Shown piece by piece: positions 60,049-64,000 of a stretch of DNA of 64,000 nucleotides (within the stretch, counting starts at the first letter, position 1; each line of letters opens with the position of its first letter). The notes beneath the pieces were generated by a model. It had not been told where the DNA came from. It saw only the letters and a program-made list of their open reading frames with translations, and made no database searches. Source of the DNA: Curtobacterium sp. VKM Ac-1395 (GTDB lineage Bacteria > Actinomycetota > Actinomycetes > Actinomycetales > Microbacteriaceae); NCBI RefSeq assembly GCF_015350975.1, contig NZ_JADKRX010000001.1, positions 372,001 through 436,000 on the forward strand, read 5' to 3'. The translations under genes were made by a program, and so were the position numbers.

Positions 60049-62421
60049 TTAGGCCGCCATCGCGCCGAGCCGCTTGTGCCCCTTCACGTCGAACCGGTCG
60101 AGCATCATGACCTTGTGCCACACGCGGACGAAGTCGGCGACGAAACGCTGCTGGCCGTCGCTGCCTGCGTAGGCGTCGACGACCGCCCGCAGTTGCGCGT
60201 TCGATCCGAACACCAGATCGCTGCGGGTGGCGGTCCACCGGTGCGCACCGGTCACTTGCTCCGTCCCTGTGAAGGTCATCTCGGAGTCGTCGGTTTTCGT
60301 CCAGATGAGCGTCGTGTCCGTCAGGTGCACGAAGAAGTCGTTGGTCAGCACTCCGACGCGGTTCGTGAACACGCCGGTGTCAGAGCTGTCCCAATTCGCG
60401 CCGAGCACACGCAGGCCGCCGGTCAGCGCGGTCCACTCCGGAGCCGTCAGTGTCAGCAGGTTCGCCTTGTCCAGGAACACCTGCTCGGGTGCGACGCCGG
60501 GGGCGAAGTCGGCGAAACGGTCGGACGTGTAGTTCCGGAAGCCGTCGGCCACCGGGCGGAGCCACTCGAACATCTCGATGTCGGTGAGCTCCTGCGTGGT
60601 GTCGACGCGTCCGGGCGTGAACGGCACGGACATCTCCGAGCCCGCCGCGCGCGCTGCCTGCTCGACGCCGACGCAACCGGCCAGCACGACGAGGTCCGCG
60701 AGGGAGACCCGCTTGCCGCCTGATGTTCGAGCGAAGTCGGCTTGCACGCCGCGCAGGGCCTGGACCACGGGGACGGTCCGCCGGTTGACGGCCCAGTCCT
60801 TCTGCGGCGAGAGCGCGATCCGTCCGCCGTTCGCGCCGCCACGCTTGTCGCTGTCGCGGAAGGTTGACGCAGCGGAGAATGCTGTAAACACCAGGTCGGA
60901 CACGGATTGCCCGGTCGCCAGGACCGCCTGCTTGAGCGTGGTGACGTCCGCGTCGTCCAGGGATGCACCGTCGGAGTCGGGTAGCGGGTCCTGCCAGAGC
61001 AGGTCGTCGGAGATGGTCACCTCCGGACCCAGGTACCGGTGCTTCGGTCCCATGTCACGGTGGGTCAGCTTGTACCAGGCCTTCGAGAACGCGGTGGTGA
61101 ACAGGTCGAAGTCGGCCAGGAACCGCTCGCAGACCTCTCGGTACGCGGGGTCGACCTTGAGGGCGATGTCCGACGTCATCATCATGAGCGGGTTCATCTG
61201 CCCGGGCACGTGCGCGTCCGGCGTCTTCGGCGCATCGGGGTCCGTCGGCGTCCACTGCAGTGCGCCCGCGGGACTCTTCGTCTGCTCGAAGTCGTACGCG
61301 AACAGGTTCTCGAGGTAGGCGTTATCCCATGTGGTCGGATTCGGCGTCCAGCTGCCCTCGATGCCGTTCGTGGACGTGTACTCGCCATTGCCGGTTCCGA
61401 CGGGGTTGTGCCAGCCGAGGCCCATCGACTCGATCGGCGCGGTCTCCGGAGATGGACCGATGTCCGAGGCTGGGACCTGTCCGTGGCTCTTGCCGAACGC
61501 GTGACCACCGGCGATCAGCGCGACGGTCTCCTCGTCGTTCATCGCCATCCGTGAGAACGTGATCCGGATGTCGCGCGCCGAGCCCATCGGGTCGCCGTTC
61601 GCGTACGGGCCTTCGGGGTTGACGTAGATGAGCGCCTGGTGCGACGCGGCGAGCGGGCTCTGCAAGTCGTAGTCCGCGTCACCGTTCTTCCCCTGCCACC
61701 GCTCGTCGCGCGTGACCATGTCGTCGCCCTGGTGCGCCTGGTGCGGGTTCCACACCTCGGGTCCCCACCAGGTGCCGTCGTCAGGCTCCCAGGCGTCGAG
61801 CCGACCTCCACCGAACCCGTACGTCGGCAATCCCATCAGCTCCAGCGAGCAGTTACCGGTCAGGACCATCAGATCAGCCCAGCTGAGTGCGTTGCCGTAC
61901 TTGTGCTTGATCGGCTGCAGCAGACGGCGGGACTTGTCGGTGTTGCCGTTGTCCCACCAGCTCCCGATCGGCGCGAATCGCTGCATCGCGGTCCCAGCGC
62001 CACCGCGCCCGTCGGCGATGCGATAGGTGCCAGCTGCGTGCCAGGCCATCCGGATCATCTGCGGGCCGTAGTTGCCGTAGTCGGCGGGCCACCAGTTGAC
62101 CGAGGTGGTCAGCAGGTGTTTGATGTCGGCCTTCAGCCCGTCGAGGTCGATCGTTGCGAAGGCGGCCGCGTAGTCGAAGTCTGCGCCGAGCGGATCCGCG
62201 TCGATCCCGTTCCGGTGCAGCAGCTCCACACGGAGTCGCTGCGGGTACCAGCCGGACAGGGTCGGGGACTGCCCGAACGTGCCGCCCTGGTGGTCACCGC
62301 CCGCGGGCAGTGCACCCCCCATGTGGAAGCTGCAGGTGTTCGTCCCGTCCGGGTCGGTCGTGGCACCGGGGGAGCCTCCGGTGGAGGTCCCGTCGGTCTC
62401 GGCGGTGCGGTGATTGGTCAC
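60049..62421 (-). CDS. katG: Catalase-peroxidase
   Basis: A 790-residue bifunctional heme enzyme that removes hydrogen peroxide. The distal site is [12 protein letters not shown] with Arg, Trp and His; the covalent Trp-Tyr-Met adduct uses Tyr in LIYVNPEGP and Met in [10 protein letters not shown]. Proximal heme His lies in [13 protein letters not shown] second, inactive copy occupies the C-terminal half (about residue 440 onward). It is longer than most KatG (about 740) through a Gly/Thr-rich N-terminus, and the usual N-terminal HG motif reads [12 protein letters not shown]. Confidence 0.97.
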   Translation of the reverse strand: MTNHRTAETDGTSTGGSPGATTDPDGTNTCSFHMGGALPAGGDHQGGTFGQSPTLSGWYPQRLRVELLHRNGIDADPLGADFDYAAAFATIDLDGLKADIKHLLTTSVNWWPADYGNYGPQMIRMAWHAAGTYRIADGRGGAGTAMQRFAPIGSWWDNGNTDKSRRLLQPIKHKYGNALSWADLMVLTGNCSLELMGLPTYGFGGGRLDAWEPDDGTWWGPEVWNPHQAHQGDDMVTRDERWQGKNGDADYDLQSPLAASHQALIYVNPEGPYANGDPMGSARDIRITFSRMAMNDEETVALIAGGHAFGKSHGQVPASDIGPSPETAPIESMGLGWHNPVGTGNGEYTSTNGIEGSWTPNPTTWDNAYLENLFAYDFEQTKSPAGALQWTPTDPDAPKTPDAHVPGQMNPLMMMTSDIALKVDPAYREVCERFLADFDLFTTAFSKAWYKLTHRDMGPKHRYLGPEVTISDDLLWQDPLPDSDGASLDDADVTTLKQAVLATGQSVSDLVFTAFSAASTFRDSDKRGGANGGRIALSPQKDWAVNRRTVPVVQALRGVQADFARTSGGKRVSLADLVVLAGCVGVEQAARAAGSEMSVPFTPGRVDTTQELTDIEMFEWLRPVADGFRNYTSDRFADFAPGVAPEQVFLDKANLLTLTAPEWTALTGGLRVLGANWDSSDTGVFTNRVGVLTNDFFVHLTDTTLIWTKTDDSEMTFTGTEQVTGAHRWTATRSDLVFGSNAQLRAVVDAYAGSDGQQRFVADFVRVWHKVMMLDRFDVKGHKRLGAMAA

Positions 62422-62568
62422 GGCTGCTCCTCGTCGTGCGGCGTGGACGCGTCAGGCGCCCCGGGGCGACGCATCCGGGCCTCACGCTTCGCCGTTGCCC
62501 TGGGAGATACGAGCCGGGAATGCGTATCGAGACTCGAATGCTCGAATGAAGTCGTCACTCATCATTCG

Positions 62569-63378
62569 TCACTCGTCACTCGACGGCGACGTCGCGGCGC
62601 ACGTCTCCTCGTCCTCCGATAGGACGACCGACCGAGCGCCGGGAGTCGCCCACACCGTTCCGTCCGCGCCGAACGCGAGCACGTCGATGCCGGTGTCGCT
62701 CGTGAGCCGTCGGAGGTCGTCCGCGTCGCCCGCGATGATCGCGGTGGCGAGCACATCGGCGGTGACGATGTCGTCGGCGATGACGGACGCCTGGACGAAG
62801 GTCGGATCGGCACGTCGCCAAATGTGCTCGCCGCGCTCGGCTGTTCCAGAGGTCGCGACCGCCCGACGGGGAACGTCGAGCCGGACGACGCCGACGACAG
62901 TGTCACGGCGGGCCGGGTCGACGATCCCGACGCTCCATGGGTCGTCTTCCCCGTGGTTCCCGCGGACCAGTACGTCGCCGCCTGCGCTGACCATCCAGTT
63001 TCCGGTCGGGCCGCCAGCGGTAGCGGCACCGTCTGCCGTGGCTCCGACGTCGAGCACTGCTCCCGCGTCACGGACTGCGAGCCCCTTGACGATGCCGGAG
63101 AGGTCGATGACGCCGTCCGGCCGGTGCGGGGTGAACGCTCCTCCAGTCCGGTCCCGCCACTCGAGCGCGAGCGCGTACGCGTCACGCACCTCAGTTGGCG
63201 TGTCAGCGAGCCGGAGCGATCCAGCGGCGACTCGGCTCATGACGGATGTGGGGTCGTAGAGGCTGTAACAGCAGTCGTAGCTCGCGAACACGGCGCGGAC
63301 CGCAGCCGCGTCCGCCGCGGTCGCACCACGAACGCTCACGACGGTGCCCATTGTCTCGAACGTGAGGACTCGACTCAC
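62569..63378 (-). CDS. apbE: FAD:protein FMN transferase (ApbE family)
   Basis: A 269-residue ApbE enzyme that attaches FMN to Ser/Thr of partner proteins. TFETMGTVVSV begins the fold, VIDLSGIVKGLAVRDAGAVL contains the FAD-binding K-G-x-A element, NWMVSAGGDVLVRG and AVATSGTAERGEHIW follow, and DIVTADVLATAIIAG contains the metal-binding T-A-D-x-x-x-T-A motif. It lacks an obvious signal peptide, unlike many ApbE proteins, although relatives act outside the membrane. Its start overlaps the FMN-binding gene by four bases. Confidence 0.92.
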   Translation of the reverse strand: MSRVLTFETMGTVVSVRGATAADAAAVRAVFASYDCCYSLYDPTSVMSRVAAGSLRLADTPTEVRDAYALALEWRDRTGGAFTPHRPDGVIDLSGIVKGLAVRDAGAVLDVGATADGAATAGGPTGNWMVSAGGDVLVRGNHGEDDPWSVGIVDPARRDTVVGVVRLDVPRRAVATSGTAERGEHIWRRADPTFVQASVIADDIVTADVLATAIIAGDADDLRRLTSDTGIDVLAFGADGTVWATPGARSVVLSEDEETCAATSPSSDE

Positions 63379-63869
63379 AGTCCAGCCTTGTCGATGGCTG
63401 ACTGCAGGGAAGTCGTGTAGCCCTCGCTGGTGAAGGTCGCACCACTGACCGACTGGATCTGTGCAGACTGCGCCTGGAGAGCCTCCTGGCGGAGAATCGG
63501 GGCGGCCTCCTGACTGATCTGCACCGACCGGCCTCCCTGATCGGTGAGCTGGAGTGCGGTGACGTCGGCGATCTTCCCGTTGGCGACGGTGACCTGCACC
63601 TGCACGGGGCCGTACTGGGTCTGGGTCGTGTCGCCGGCGAACGTGCCGGATACCCCGGTCCCTCCGCTGGAGCTCGTCCCAGCACCAGTGCTGCTGGTGC
63701 CGCCACCAGTCGTGCCGCTACCGGTGCCGGTGCCGCCGGTTGCCCCGGTGCCCGATGTCGTGCTCTGCTGCACTGGGGCGGTGGCCGCTGGCTCGCCACC
63801 GAGTTGCCACCCGATGACGAGGACCGCGACCGACGAGACGACTCCGCCGGCGATTGCGCGTGCTCTCAT
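63375..63869 (-). CDS. FMN-binding domain protein (flavinylated)
   Basis: A 164-residue exported protein. A signal/anchor helix (residues about 5-24, IAGGVVSSVAVLVIGWQLGG) precedes a Gly/Ser/Thr-rich linker (about 35-75). The FMN-binding domain ends with SVSGATFTSEGYTTSLQSAI, where the S-G-A-T-x-T motif is the ApbE target. Electrons would pass from the reductase through this flavin to an external acceptor. Start overlaps the upstream reductase gene by ATGA. Confidence 0.92.
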   Translation of the reverse strand: MRARAIAGGVVSSVAVLVIGWQLGGEPAATAPVQQSTTSGTGATGGTGTGSGTTGGGTSSTGAGTSSSGGTGVSGTFAGDTTQTQYGPVQVQVTVANGKIADVTALQLTDQGGRSVQISQEAAPILRQEALQAQSAQIQSVSGATFTSEGYTTSLQSAIDKAGL

Positions 63870-64000
63870 GACTCAAACCGTTCTTGATGGATCTGGTGCT
63901 CGGGGATACCGGCAAGCCGTGCTTCGTGGACGACCAGGTCAGACCAGGCCTTCGGACCGCACACGTACAGGTCGGACTCGAGCAGTTGTGGGAACACTGA
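63866..64000 (-). CDS. Ferredoxin reductase-type NAD(P)H-binding oxidoreductase, C-terminal end only
   Basis: Only the last 44 codons lie in the window. They read SVFPQLLESDLYVCGPKAW, then a short stretch ending GIPEHQIHQERF-ES, the standard end of ferredoxin reductase/ferric reductase-type flavoproteins (DVYVCGP loop, terminal E-x-F). Stop codon overlaps the ATG of the FMN-binding gene. Likely part of a membrane-bound ferric-reductase-like complex with the two genes that follow. Confidence 0.8.
   Translation of the reverse strand, partial: SVFPQLLESDLYVCGPKAWSDLVVHEARLAGIPEHQIHQERFES

Overview
The window is one uninterrupted stretch of high-GC actinobacterial chromosome. Codon use, gene order and the families present (short actinobacterial N-acetylglutamate synthase, DUF3180 and DUF2520 genes beside the folate genes, GTGA-type start/stop overlaps) point to the Microbacteriaceae, most likely Curtobacterium or a close relative. 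The genus is an inference.

Layout. 1-4.0 kb: heme operon hemC(partial)-hemD-hemB-hemL. 4.2-9.4 kb: ABC ATPase, GntR regulator, quinone oxidoreductase, 6-phosphofructokinase, a divergent DNA glycosylase and a MarR regulator. 9.6-13.1 kb: a 1190-residue PutA-type fusion in which catalytic residues of both halves appear replaced. 13.3-17.6 kb: minus-strand genes (SDR, DUF2071, nitroreductase, Lrp regulator). 17.8-20.0 kb: an amidinotransferase-fold hydrolase coupled to ornithine aminotransferase, divergent from the Lrp gene. 20.1-22.3 kb: epimerase and aldo/keto reductase. 22.4-22.8 kb: tRNA-Glu, tRNA-Asp and tRNA-Phe. 23.1-25.9 kb: two tandem secreted cell-wall hydrolases with related coiled-coil N-termini. 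26.0-38.0 kb: ppa, then tilS-hpt-ftsH-folP-folB-folK-DUF3180-two PH-domain proteins-DUF2520-membrane protein-lysS. 38.5-39.6 kb: a SigB-like sigma factor with a divergent region 4.2. 39.8-45.3 kb: phosphatase, NAD kinase, a stand-alone Clp N-domain protein, clpC, an SRPBCC protein. 45.5-51.8 kb: argA-type acetyltransferase, secreted proteins, cold-shock protein, SseB-like and VanZ-RDD proteins, radA, an SGNH hydrolase, then tRNA-Ser(CGA) at 51977.

Downstream of tRNA-Ser the character changes (52.1-60.0 kb): lower GC, less biased codons, gene-poor stretches and broken genes. This looks like an accessory island. It holds a 27-codon methylase-like leader overlapping a PHP-ATPase gene of TrlF type, a probable pseudogene, a small helix-turn-helix-like protein, a Fic protein, a 96-bp hairpin element, two overlapping unknown genes, a frameshifted DUF6458 gene and a decayed serine recombinase. 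After it come katG and a flavin-based electron-transfer operon (reductase C-terminus, FMN-binding protein, ApbE) running off the right edge.

How genes work together. The folate and housekeeping genes are mostly joined by 4-bp start/stop overlaps and probably form one long transcript. The hydrolase-aminotransferase pair with its Lrp regulator looks like an arginine-to-ornithine-to-P5C route. ApbE would attach FMN to the neighbouring FMN-binding protein, which would receive electrons from the reductase. The best candidates for something new are the catalytically altered PutA-like protein, the leader/TrlF defence-like locus, the stand-alone Clp N-domain protein beside clpC, and two families of interspersed short repeats.
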